From Bacillota bacterium (lineage in GTDB: Bacteria; Bacillota; Clostridia; Lachnospirales; Lachnospiraceae), in NCBI GenBank assembly GCA_023411225.1, contig JAEYPA010000081.1:1-64000 (forward strand): a stretch of DNA of 64,000 bases, read 5' to 3'. The notes beneath the pieces are model-generated. The model was not told the origin of the DNA and did no database searches. It was given only the letters and a program-made list of their open reading frames with translations. Both the position numbers and the translations under genes were made by a program. Of the stretch, positions 33,166-40,362 are shown piece by piece; within the stretch, counting starts at the first letter, position 1, and every line of letters starts with the position of its first letter.

Positions 33166-34167
33166 AACACTTTGACCAATCACGAGTGAGGGTTCCAAAA
33201 ATATTTTCATGGATTCATTTATTTTATTGCTATCTTCCAATTTCTTGAGTAATAATTCTCCAACTTTTTGTCCTATTAAACCTTCTGGTTGGCGGACAGT
33301 TGTTATTCTAGGACAAATTAATTCCGCTTTATCCTGTACATCAAAACCAACTATTGATATATCTTCTGGTATCCTAAGTCCATTTTTTCGAATTGCTTTA
33401 ATAGCACCATATGTCATTTTTTCTGATGTAGTGTATACCGCAGTGAATGGATTTATATTTCTATTATTTATCAACCTTTCCATACACATGTATCCATCTT
33501 CTTCTTTATAATTTCCATACTGTATTAATGACTCTTTTACTTGGATGTTATTTTTCTCCAATGCCATTAAGTATCCTTTTTTTCTATCATATCCTGTTGT
33601 TTCTTTTTCTGAACCAATAATTGTTGCAATCTCACGATGACCTTCATCAATCAAATATTCGATGGCTTTTTTACTTGCCTGTACATTATCTATAGTAACC
33701 GAATCTATATTCTCCAATTCAGGAACATTATCAATAAAAACAGTAACCAAATTTGAAAGATAATTTTTTATATAATCTCCGTATGGTTCTACTGTGGCAT
33801 AAACAAGTGCATTTATCTGCTTTTGTTTAAACATCTCTAAGTATTTTTTTTCATTATCGCTTTTTTCATTTGTATCTGCTACAAGAATTCCATACCCCTC
33901 TTTTGAAACCACGCTATCTATGCCTTTAATAATCTCTCCAAAAAAGGTTTCACAAATATCAGGTATAATAATCGCAATGGTTTTTGTTATCTGAAGCTTT
34001 AACGCCCGAGCCACTTCATTAGGTACGTAATTATAATCTTCTAATGCTTGTAATACTCTTTCTCTTGTCTCTGGTTTTACATAATTTTTATTATTCACAA
34101 CTCTAGACACTGTAGCCACTGACAAATCTAATTTCTTGGCTATATCTTTTAATGTACTTGATTCCAT
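33145..34167 (-). CDS. LacI-family transcriptional regulator
   Basis: A 340-aa LacI/GalR regulator. HTH at residues 5-27 (LKDIAKKLDLSVATVSRVVN), hinge segment NEVARALK, and a sensor domain with TAVYTTSEKMTYGAIKAI and EDISIVGFDVQDKAEL. It lies directly upstream of, and in line with, the M81/ASRT sugar operon. Four sites of the GTAAACGTTTAC type flank it (32821, 32910, 34263, 34538), so it probably controls both the operon and itself. The inducer is unknown. Confidence 0.92.
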   Translation of the reverse strand: MESSTLKDIAKKLDLSVATVSRVVNNKNYVKPETRERVLQALEDYNYVPNEVARALKLQITKTIAIIIPDICETFFGEIIKGIDSVVSKEGYGILVADTNEKSDNEKKYLEMFKQKQINALVYATVEPYGDYIKNYLSNLVTVFIDNVPELENIDSVTIDNVQASKKAIEYLIDEGHREIATIIGSEKETTGYDRKKGYLMALEKNNIQVKESLIQYGNYKEEDGYMCMERLINNRNINPFTAVYTTSEKMTYGAIKAIRKNGLRIPEDISIVGFDVQDKAELICPRITTVRQPEGLIGQKVGELLLKKLEDSNKINESMKIFLEPSLVIGQSVKRRKNS

Positions 34168-34262
34168 CTCATTCCCTCATATTTATAGTCTTACGAATCC
34201 TTTGGCTCATACTATCAATCTATTATTGTGATGTTACTTATAAATAACATATGTATGAGTCA

Positions 34263-34276
34263 TGTAAACGTTTACT
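34263..34276 (-). promoter_or_regulatory. LacI-type operator near the regulator gene
   Basis: TGTAAACGTTTACT, same core as the operators of the downstream operon, about 95 bases before the regulator start codon. Confidence 0.7.
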
Positions 34277-34292
34277 TCTCTTCGACTATTTT

Positions 34293-34457
34293 TTATAATT
34301 TTTTATTCTGTTTTGTCAAATAATCACCTTGTAGGATCTTTTTCTTAGATTCTTTTAACCAGCTTTCACCATCTCCATTCAGAATTCGTTGACCGATTTT
34401 ATCTGATCCATCTTCCAGCGGGATACAGACTTCTCTCTTAGCATGGAATTTCGTACT
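34293..34457 (-). pseudogene. Coding remnant, possibly of a transposase
   Basis: An open stretch of 54 residues between two stops and without a start, with protein-like composition: KREVCIPLEDGSDKIGQRIL then NGDGESWLKE. The motif Asn-Gly-Asp-Gly-x-x-Trp-Leu/Ile-Lys resembles that of UPF0236/ISLre2-type transposases. It would then be a tiny relic of such an element. The call rests on this motif only. Confidence 0.35.
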
Positions 34458-34507
34458 TTATTTTTTTCAATACATAACCATGATATTTGGTATCTCTGCT
34501 GACTATC

Positions 34508-34551
34508 ATTATACACTAATATAGTATGTTTTTGTCAAGTAAACGTTTACA
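34508..34551 (-). promoter_or_regulatory. Possible promoter with overlapping LacI-type operator
   Basis: AGTAAACGTTTACA (34538-34551) overlaps the -35-like TTGACA (34533-34538), and TATAAT (34508-34513) follows after 19 bp. A repressor here would cover the polymerase site and close a feedback loop on the regulator gene. The spacer is longer than ideal. Confidence 0.5.
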
Positions 34552-34696
34552 ACATCCAAAATTTTCATATTTCTTAATTACAATATAAGACTTAGTCTTC
34601 CTTTTTTCTTTTTTCTACCATTCTAATGTAAGTGCTAATTCAAGACATGCACTCATTATAGGATGATAATCTTCACAAAAACTGATTTCAAAGAAT

Positions 34697-34730
34697 AAAA
34701 AAAAGCCCTCAGATCACTAATCTAAAGGCT
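34697..34730 (-). terminator. Terminator of tRNA-Leu
   Basis: A 10-bp stem with two mismatches (34704-34713 with 34721-34730) and eight T on the minus strand. It lies about 22 bases after the tRNA. Confidence 0.75.
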
Positions 34731-34751
34731 TTTAACGAATTAATATAAGAC

Positions 34752-34834
34752 TGCGGAAGATGGGACTTGAACCCACACGTTCGTAGAACACAGCATCCTT
34801 AGTGCTGCCTGTCTGCCAATTCCAGCACTTCCGC
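34752..34834 (-). tRNA. tRNA-Leu (anticodon AAG)
   Basis: An 83-base class II tRNA. The acceptor arm GCGGAAG pairs fully with CTTCCGC, discriminator A. The anticodon stem CAGCA/TGCTG encloses the loop CTAAGGA, giving anticodon AAG. A long variable arm and the GGTTCAAGTCC T-arm are present. CCA is not encoded. A degenerate copy of the 3' part lies near 16000. Confidence 0.93.
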
Positions 34835-35150
34835 ATATTACTCTATGTCTACAGGTAACACCCTGGCGACAAAGCATATTTTATCATAAGCCGAGGAAGA
34901 ATTCAAGTATAAATTGTTCTTTTTTCATCTACAACTTGAAAATTATCTTGTACGATGATAAGACACTCCCCTTCGTTTTCTCAACCAACTTGAATAAATC
35001 TATAAAATGTGTGGAAACTATAAGTGTTCCATAGATTTCTCTGGGGCATTACGGCTGAGGCAAAATACCTTGAGACATAATCACTGTACAATCGGAGATG
35101 ATGTATTTTTGTGCGACAGATATCATCGGCCTATATAGTAAAAGCGCTGT

Positions 35151-35279
35151 ATGCTTTTTATAACTGTATATGTTGATCTCTCTGGAAAACAGAATGCTGA
35201 CCGTTCTGTAGTTATGGAATTATTGGTACGTATCTCCTCATTAGGAATTTTGCATGAAATATGCCTAAAGGGTACGTAA
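35151..35279 (+). CDS. Doubtful 42-aa small frame
   Basis: Starts at ATG 35151 without a visible ribosome site and ends at 35279. The later part (NADRSVVMELLVRISSLGIL) is protein-like, and the stop codon lies in the left arm of the hairpin at 35267-35295, as expected for a real gene end. It could be the end of a lost gene. No family is recognised. Confidence 0.2.
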   Translation: MLFITVYVDLSGKQNADRSVVMELLVRISSLGILHEICLKGT

Positions 35280-35295
35280 TTTATACGTACCCTTT
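35267..35295. terminator. Rho-independent terminator
   Basis: A perfect 12-bp stem (AAAGGGTACGTA with TACGTACCCTTT) and 5-nt loop, followed by TTTCTTTT on the plus strand. It may also serve the agr transcript coming from the right, which ends about 85 bases away. Confidence 0.7.
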
Positions 35296-35379
35296 CTTTT
35301 AAAAACTCCCCTATATTGACTAAAATACTCCAAGGTTATTCAAATTCTGATCCACCAAAGTCTGCTTGAATCCACAATG

Positions 35380-35961
35380 TCATAACGTAATTCTTTTTCC
35401 TGTATACGCTTCTGTCAAAGGAGTAGACCTTGTAGTAATTATAGCAATCATATTATGTTGTTCGCAAAACAATTGAATATACCCCGTTATTTCAAGTAAA
35501 TCTTTATCCTCAATACCACCATCGTTATTAGATAATATTATAAACTTGGCATTTCGTTTTCCCGATATAAACAGTCTTGTTTTTAATTGAACTAATGCAG
35601 TCATATTACATAAAGGTTCATCCTTATATTTCTGCAGACCGTTATCTGATAGGAAAACCTCTATGTCCTTTACAAAGGAATCACTAAACATCCTGTTGGC
35701 AAGTCCAAAAAAGCTTAAATATTCTTCTATACTTAATGAGGTTCTAGAAAATTCATCATCAATATAATCCACATTATAATCAGCAAGAGAATAGATTTTT
35801 TTTGTGTCCTGTTCCAACAAATAACACTGTTCCCGCTCCTTTAAGACAGTCTGAATAAAATGATGTAAGACAGATATACTCTTACTGGTCAGCAAAATGA
35901 CTGAAGAACTTAACGCAAATCTAATTCTAAGCTTGTTGTAATCATTTACCACCAGCTCCAT
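35380..35961 (-). CDS. Degenerate ABC-ATPase-like protein of the agr locus
   Basis: A 193-aa soluble protein, third gene of the agrBD transcript, 15 bases after agrD. It keeps the outline of a short ABC ATPase. A strand-turn-helix start reads SVILLTSKSISVLHHFI in place of the P-loop. A middle Leu-Ser-Ile-Glu-Glu-Tyr-Leu-Ser-Phe-Phe-Gly segment resembles the 'LTVREYLxFxG' stretch after the Q-loop. A helical segment sits where LSGG should be, then FIILSNNDGGIEDKD in place of Walker B and D-loop, and MIAIITTRS in place of the His-loop strand. Walker A, LSGG, and catalytic Glu/His are all missing, so it should not hydrolyse ATP. It might chaperone, regulate or escort AgrD. The homology is inferred from pattern, not from a search. 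Confidence 0.55.
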   Translation of the reverse strand: MELVVNDYNKLRIRFALSSSVILLTSKSISVLHHFIQTVLKEREQCYLLEQDTKKIYSLADYNVDYIDDEFSRTSLSIEEYLSFFGLANRMFSDSFVKDIEVFLSDNGLQKYKDEPLCNMTALVQLKTRLFISGKRNAKFIILSNNDGGIEDKDLLEITGYIQLFCEQHNMIAIITTRSTPLTEAYTGKRITL

Positions 35962-35976
35962 AAATCCACACCCTTG

Positions 35977-36156
35977 TTATTTCTTTTGTACTAGTTTCAT
36001 CAAGTCTTTTCTTGTTACTTTATCTGCACCTTCTGGCTTCTCTGGCTCATAAAAATAGAACCAACATCCATTGCTACCCCATGCAAAGCTTACAGCAGTG
36101 AAGAACATAAAAGCTGTAGCTAAATTTGTAATAAGTTTTTGACGTATCTTCTTCAT
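35977..36156 (-). CDS. agrD: AgrD-like cyclic-lactone/thiolactone autoinducer precursor
   Basis: A 59-aa peptide too short for common gene callers. It has a basic amphipathic N-terminal helix (about residues 1-25, MKKIRQKLITNLATAFMFF), a core with a single Cys31 (SNGCWFYF), and an acidic/charged tail starting YEPEKPE, the classic clostridial AgrD order. The likely signal is a thiolactone ring Cys-Trp-Phe-Tyr-Phe (31-35) cut by AgrB before Tyr36. GGAGGG precedes the ATG. It lies 13 bases after agrB. I am confident of the family because Cys position, EPExPE tail and AgrB neighbour all agree; exact ring borders are inference. Confidence 0.9.
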   Translation of the reverse strand: MKKIRQKLITNLATAFMFFTAVSFAWGSNGCWFYFYEPEKPEGADKVTRKDLMKLVQKK

Positions 36157-36169
36157 AGTTTTCCCTCCT

Positions 36170-36760
36170 TTACTTATGGTCTGGTAAAGTGTTAGGCCTG
36201 TCCCAAATAGGAAGAAGTGCTACCGATTGGCAAAACACCGCCTGACCAGCTATTAATGAATATTGTAAGAATTTATTATCCAATAACATTCCTAATGTAA
36301 TCAATATCAGGTCAACCGTAATTATAACCAGACTTATTCTTCTGTGTTTTCTTTTGACTTCCGGGTTAGTCTTTTTACTTTTGGCCGCATATGCTATACA
36401 TAAGCAAAAACTAATAACCCCCATAATTGAAATCAAAACATACTGTATTACTTCGCTAGATACTTGCTTACTAATGTAAATCGATCCCAACTCACATAAG
36501 AGAAATAAGCCAATACAAGCACTGTGTGACTTGGCATGTGCTCCTCCTGCAAATAACCTTAATGGCATGAAAAATAAACAAAAGGTTAATGTTTCCATTG
36601 GAATTCTAAACACTAGTGCTAATGTAATAACAAGTATCATATTAACTAGCGTCGAAATGGCGATTTCAAGCCCATACAATATTACATCATAATATTCCTT
36701 GTTATCAATGGTGTGAAATAATCTGTCAACAAGTTTCTGAGCAACCATACGATAACTCAT
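36170..36760 (-). CDS. agrB: AgrB-family accessory gene regulator protease
   Basis: A 196-aa integral-membrane cysteine endopeptidase. The active-site region PLRLFAGGAHAKSHSAC gives His75 and Cys82, with the same seven-residue distance as His77/Cys84 of Staphylococcus AgrB. Four to six membrane segments surround it. It cuts the C-terminal tail of AgrD and closes the ring. It is the first gene of the agrB-agrD-ABC-like unit, read from the promoter at 36785-36813. Confidence 0.95.
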   Translation of the reverse strand: MSYRMVAQKLVDRLFHTIDNKEYYDVILYGLEIAISTLVNMILVITLALVFRIPMETLTFCLFFMPLRLFAGGAHAKSHSACIGLFLLCELGSIYISKQVSSEVIQYVLISIMGVISFCLCIAYAAKSKKTNPEVKRKHRRISLVIITVDLILITLGMLLDNKFLQYSLIAGQAVFCQSVALLPIWDRPNTLPDHK

Positions 36761-36784
36761 GGTTCCACCTCCATTTATGTTTCT

Positions 36785-36813
36785 ATTATACTTTCTATTA
36801 CTAAATAATCAAC
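36785..36813 (-). promoter_or_regulatory. Promoter of agrBD
   Basis: Minus strand TTGATT (36808-36813), 17 bp, TATAAT (36785-36790), 25 bases before the agrB start codon. Confidence 0.75.
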
Positions 36814-36868
36814 AAATTCTTACTATTTCGCTTTTTTCACTCTCAATTTAACAGTTTTTTTTTAATAA

Positions 36869-36902
36869 TGCAAAATTATAATGAAATAGTGCAGAATTAT
36901 AA
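36869..36902. promoter_or_regulatory. Direct repeats, likely LytTR (AgrA-type) binding site
   Basis: TGCAAAATTATAA (36869-36881) and TGCAGAATTATAA (36890-36902) differ at one base, and their starts are exactly 21 bp apart. AgrA and other LytTR regulators bind pairs of 9-bp boxes with 12-bp gaps, that is, a 21-bp period. The pair ends 10 bases upstream of the -35 of agrC and about 55 bases upstream of that of agrB, so it could serve both promoters. Confidence 0.65.
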
Positions 36903-36912
36903 ACCCACAGAT

Positions 36913-36942
36913 TTGACATTAAAAATATGCATACTGTATAAT
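36913..36942 (+). promoter_or_regulatory. Promoter of agrCA
   Basis: TTGACA (36913-36918), 18 bp, TATAAT (36937-36942), followed by TTTGGAGGC upstream of the ATG at 36980. Confidence 0.8.
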
Positions 36943-36979
36943 AGTATCTGTAAGGAATTACTAGTTTGGAGGCGTACAA

Positions 36980-38287
36980 ATGAATTATGATTTATTATCT
37001 TCTTTAATGGATTCTGCCTTGCTATGCAGGCTATTTAATAATCTATTGCATTTTAAATTTAATTCCAAATATCGCTATATAAGTGGTGTTGTAGCCATGT
37101 TGATTTTAGCATTAAGATACTTTATTTGTATGAACGTAACGGACTCCACTGAATATATTGTCAGAATATTATTTAATTCTGCTATTTTTTTAATAGCTTT
37201 TGTCTTTTACACAGACAAAATACGAAAAAAAATTCTTATTTCTTTTATATACTTTGTATTGATGATTATTTCAGAATCAGTGGTAATGATCATTCTAACC
37301 GTTACCACTCAACAGACACTGAATTATGTAGTACAGAACAAAGAAGCTATACGCCAAGCTTGTATTCTGGTTTCCAAACTGATTGCATTCTATTTGGTAG
37401 AACAACTGATTGTTCGTTTTAGAGATTATAGGGATTTAACCTTTAACTATATGAAGGAATTAACCCTAGTTTTAGTATTTAATTTTCTACTATTTGCACT
37501 AGCTGTTCGGGCAATTACTGCCCCAGAATCTGTGAATTCTAATTATCGGGTTCTGCTCATTATGACCATTGGTATTACCTTTGTTTCGTTGCTATCTACC
37601 TACTTAATCTCAAAGGTCGCGCAAAAATCACGAAAGGAAATGGAATACCAGTTGGAACTAAATCAGTTGGAAATGGAACATAAATACTATGAAGATATGT
37701 CGGATATTGTAAACAACCTGCGTTCCCTTAGACATGATATGAATAATCACATTGGTATAATGCTAGGACTTGTAGAAACCAAACAATATAATGACTTAAA
37801 AGAGTATTTAAATGACATTTATGCAGATGCAAGTCATGCTAATGACTACATATTTTTAAAGAATAAAGCTTTGACAATCCTATTAAACACAAAAATTGGA
37901 AAAGCCACGAGTCTGAATATTGATATGAATATTGATATTACAATCTCCTCATTACCTTTTAACACTAAGGACATGAGCATTATCATAGGAAATATGTTGG
38001 ATAATGCTATTGAGGCAACTTCACAAGTGGCAGAGGAACCATTTATCTCTTTATCAATGTATAAACAGGGAACGCACTACACGATATGCTGTAAAAACAA
38101 CTATTTGGCAAAGCCAAAAGAGAGTAATGGAAAATTTCTAACAAGTAAAAATGATGCCAAGAATCACGGAATGGGCATCGCAAATATTAAATCTGCTGTT
38201 GCGCGCTATAAAGGTTGTGTTACTATAAATGTAACAGATGTATTTGAGATGATTATTGAGGTAGAAGATACCGAGAAGGATTCATAA
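36980..38287 (+). CDS. agrC: AgrC-type sensor histidine kinase (GHKL)
   Basis: A 435-aa kinase. The N-terminal half (residues 1-210) has about six membrane segments, the AIP receptor part. A linker coil follows (215-245), then the phospho-acceptor box LRHDMNNH with His252 and the GHKL ATPase with the N box NMLDNAIEA and G box HGMGIANI. This is the AgrC/HPK10 architecture. It faces away from agrBD and is followed by the response regulator gene 25 bases later. It should sense the cyclic peptide made from the agrD product. Confidence 0.9.
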   Translation: MNYDLLSSLMDSALLCRLFNNLLHFKFNSKYRYISGVVAMLILALRYFICMNVTDSTEYIVRILFNSAIFLIAFVFYTDKIRKKILISFIYFVLMIISESVVMIILTVTTQQTLNYVVQNKEAIRQACILVSKLIAFYLVEQLIVRFRDYRDLTFNYMKELTLVLVFNFLLFALAVRAITAPESVNSNYRVLLIMTIGITFVSLLSTYLISKVAQKSRKEMEYQLELNQLEMEHKYYEDMSDIVNNLRSLRHDMNNHIGIMLGLVETKQYNDLKEYLNDIYADASHANDYIFLKNKALTILLNTKIGKATSLNIDMNIDITISSLPFNTKDMSIIIGNMLDNAIEATSQVAEEPFISLSMYKQGTHYTICCKNNYLAKPKESNGKFLTSKNDAKNHGMGIANIKSAVARYKGCVTINVTDVFEMIIEVEDTEKDS

Positions 38288-38312
38288 TATATTACAAGGA
38301 AGGTAATGAGAC

Positions 38313-39032
38313 ATGACTTATCATATTGGAATCTGCGATGATGAAAAACTACAAGTTAAGATTAATTCTTTGTACATTAAGGATATTGCTGAACGAAATA
38401 AGATCTCTGTGACAACAGTCGGTTTTACTTCTTCAGATCAGTTGTTAGAGTATCTAAAAACACACAAGCTTCATATGGTTTTTCTGGATATTGACATGGG
38501 AGGCCCTTCTGGTATATCTGCTGGAATTAAGCTTTTTCATCATCACCCAGACATCGTTGTTATTTTTATTACTGGGCATCGGGAATTTGCCAGTAGTGCT
38601 TATGATGTCGAGGCACTTGGTTATATTCTAAAGCCGGTAGATATTAACAAGTTAGAGCGTCTATTTAAAAAAGCACTTATTCAAATTGATGCTGGAAATG
38701 AAGAGCCTTCTCCTTCAGTTGTTCCTAGTCTTGTAGTTACAGAAGGTGGGGCTAAGATTAAGATTAGTTTGAACGATATTATATGCATAGAACGAATTCG
38801 CTATCAAAGTGTAATAACTTCTACCACTGGTGTTTATCATGTGTATGAATCTATAACTGCTTTGGATGACAAAACTGAACATAAGATGCTGCGTATTAAT
38901 CAAAGTGAGTTAATAAACCCTTCTGTAATCAATACAATTAAGGGGCATACTATATATTTAAAAAATGGACAAGAACGTAATATCAGCCGGGGATACAAAA
39001 AAACTGTGTTGGATGCATTCATGAATACATAA
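38313..39032 (+). CDS. agrA: LytTR-family response regulator (AgrA-like)
   Basis: A 239-aa regulator with an N-terminal receiver (residues 1-125, acceptor Asp59 in VFLDIDMGG, acidic pair near CDDE, Lys in YILKPVD) and a C-terminal LytTR DNA-binding domain (about 140-239, ISLNDIICIERIRYQSVI start). It is the partner of the AgrC-type kinase. Expected targets are the direct repeats at 36869-36902 and similar pairs elsewhere in the genome. Confidence 0.9.
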   Translation: MTYHIGICDDEKLQVKINSLYIKDIAERNKISVTTVGFTSSDQLLEYLKTHKLHMVFLDIDMGGPSGISAGIKLFHHHPDIVVIFITGHREFASSAYDVEALGYILKPVDINKLERLFKKALIQIDAGNEEPSPSVVPSLVVTEGGAKIKISLNDIICIERIRYQSVITSTTGVYHVYESITALDDKTEHKMLRINQSELINPSVINTIKGHTIYLKNGQERNISRGYKKTVLDAFMNT

Positions 39033-39040
39033 ACAATGAA

Positions 39041-39092
39041 GATGGGGTGCTCTATATCTTTTCATTAGTTATAGAGCACCTCATCTTTTTTA
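39041..39092. terminator. Bidirectional terminator between agrA and the cysteine hydrolase
   Basis: A 16-bp stem with one mismatch (39041-39056 with 39070-39085) and a 13-nt loop, then seven T on the plus strand. It separates convergent genes. Confidence 0.85.
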
Positions 39093-39105
39093 ACAATAAC
39101 TCTAG

Positions 39106-39654
39106 TTATATAATATTGTCGAAATATTCATCACATGTTTTTACATCTGCAAAATATGGGTGGAGGGATGCTAGATATACCTTTTGAACCACCTCAGCAG
39201 CAATTTTTTCATTATTCCATTCTAAGTCAAATGTAGCACAAGCATCAGATATCAAAGTCACACTATAACCTAACTCTTTTGCCACCCGAACTGTTGTATC
39301 CACACACATATGTGTCATCATTCCACATACGACGAGCTCATCAATGGCATCCTTTTGCAGTTCCTCCTGTAAATTGGTCTCCAAAAAGCTGCTTGGTTGG
39401 TGCTTGATAATCACTTTTTCCAAACCTTTTGGTTGGATACCCTCATGAATTTTAACGCCCTCTGAACCTGATTCAAAGAAAGTTGCACCTTTTGCTTTTA
39501 CGTGTTGAATGTAATAAACTGGATATCCATCCTCTCTGAAGCTTTTAAGTAATCTTTTTATAGCATCCAGGGCTTTTTCTGGTTGAAACAATTCATTTTT
39601 ACCTTTTGGAAAATAATCATTTTGAACATCAATAATAAGCAATGCTTTACTCAT
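39106..39654 (-). CDS. Cysteine hydrolase (isochorismatase family)
   Basis: A 182-aa alpha/beta hydrolase. The catalytic triad is visible: Asp9 (LIIDVQNDYF), Lys in IIKHQPSSF, and Cys in VVCGMMTHMCVDTT, together with the cis-peptide glycine region. Family members hydrolyse nicotinamide, N-carbamoylsarcosine or isochorismate. It follows an HxlR-type regulator in the same direction, 86 bases apart, a common pairing. Substrate unknown. Confidence 0.9.
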   Translation of the reverse strand: MSKALLIIDVQNDYFPKGKNELFQPEKALDAIKRLLKSFREDGYPVYYIQHVKAKGATFFESGSEGVKIHEGIQPKGLEKVIIKHQPSSFLETNLQEELQKDAIDELVVCGMMTHMCVDTTVRVAKELGYSVTLISDACATFDLEWNNEKIAAEVVQKVYLASLHPYFADVKTCDEYFDNII

Positions 39655-39740
39655 TATGAAACCTCCTTACTTGTTATAAATAAACAATATCGGACATTTC
39701 CCTCTATGTAAACTACTTACTTTTTCGTACATAGGAACCT

Positions 39741-40100
39741 TTAAAAGCGGATTCCTTTTTTCTTAAGAACATCTGTCATCCCATGCTCCACCATGTATTC
39801 TATCCCAATCTCCTGCATAATATAAATGGCCGATAACATTTTGTTACCTCTATCCGTCAGATAATATTCTACTTTTAGTGGATAGCCACTGAAAGTCTTT
39901 TTATCAACAAGTCCAAACTGTTTCAATTCGCTTAGCTGTTCCAACAACATCTTTTGGCTAACTCCATTAATACTGTGTTGAAGCTCTGAGAAAGAACAGT
40001 TTTTACCTCGAAGCTGAAAAATAATAATTGCTTTCCATTTCCCCCTAATGATATCGTGTACAAACTCTAATGGACAAGTATAGGTTTCTCTAATCTTCAT
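39741..40100 (-). CDS. HxlR-family transcriptional regulator
   Basis: A 119-aa winged-helix protein of the HxlR family. It begins with the conserved Cys9-Pro-Leu-Glu segment and the pattern IIRGKWKAIIIFQLRGKNCS, then SQKMLLEQLSELKQFGLV as recognition helix and VEYYLTDRGNKM as wing. Such proteins often sense electrophiles or redox state through the N-terminal Cys. It probably controls the cysteine hydrolase gene downstream. Confidence 0.9.
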   Translation of the reverse strand: MKIRETYTCPLEFVHDIIRGKWKAIIIFQLRGKNCSFSELQHSINGVSQKMLLEQLSELKQFGLVDKKTFSGYPLKVEYYLTDRGNKMLSAIYIMQEIGIEYMVEHGMTDVLKKKGIRF

Positions 40101-40124
40101 TATTTCCGTTCTCCCTTACTTATT

Positions 40125-40147
40125 GACTTCCCGTTCTTCGGGAAGTC
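40125..40147. terminator. Hairpin, terminator-like on the plus strand
   Basis: A perfect 9-bp stem (GACTTCCCG with CGGGAAGTC) with loop TTCTT, then TTTTATT on the plus strand. It lies upstream of the HxlR gene. Confidence 0.5.
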
Positions 40148-40194
40148 TTTTATTACATAGGATAGTCCTTCAGACTTTCCTATGTAATAAAAGA

Positions 40195-40222
40195 GGTTCT
40201 ACAAACCTTCGTTTGCAGAACC
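40195..40222 (-). terminator. Terminator of tRNA-Asn
   Basis: A 12-bp stem with one mismatch (40195-40206 with 40211-40222) and loop of 4, then TCTTTTATT on the minus strand. A further perfect 10-bp inverted repeat follows at 40153-40162/40178-40187. Confidence 0.75.
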
Positions 40223-40231
40223 ATTCAGCAA

Positions 40232-40303
40232 CTCCCCGAGTTGGGCTCGAACCAACAACCCCACGGTTAACAGCCGTGTGCTCTACCATTGAGCTATCGA
40301 GGA
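40232..40303 (-). tRNA. tRNA-Asn (anticodon GTT)
   Basis: A 72-base tRNA. The acceptor TCCTCGA pairs with TCGGGGA (one T-G pair), discriminator G. D-arm GCTC/GAGC, anticodon stem CACGG/CCGTG with loop CTGTTAA giving GTT, T-arm with GGTTCGAGCC. CCA is not encoded. Confidence 0.95.
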
Positions 40304-40362
40304 ATATACTGATATTTTAATACCATCGTCTAACAAAGTCAATATCCATTGACACGTGATAT

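Larger units (their letters stand above)
34168..34696. other. Region upstream of the LacI-type gene
   Basis: No intact gene. It holds two operators (34263-34276 and 34538-34551), a promoter-like pair (TTGACA 34533-34538, TATAAT 34508-34513, with a long 19-bp spacer, minus strand) and a coding remnant (34293-34457). Confidence 0.6.
34860..35379. other. Gap between tRNA-Leu and agr locus
   Basis: No certain gene. It contains a 42-codon plus-strand frame (35151-35279) that ends inside a terminator-like hairpin (35267-35295). Left of 35150 I see only A+T-rich DNA. Confidence 0.5.
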
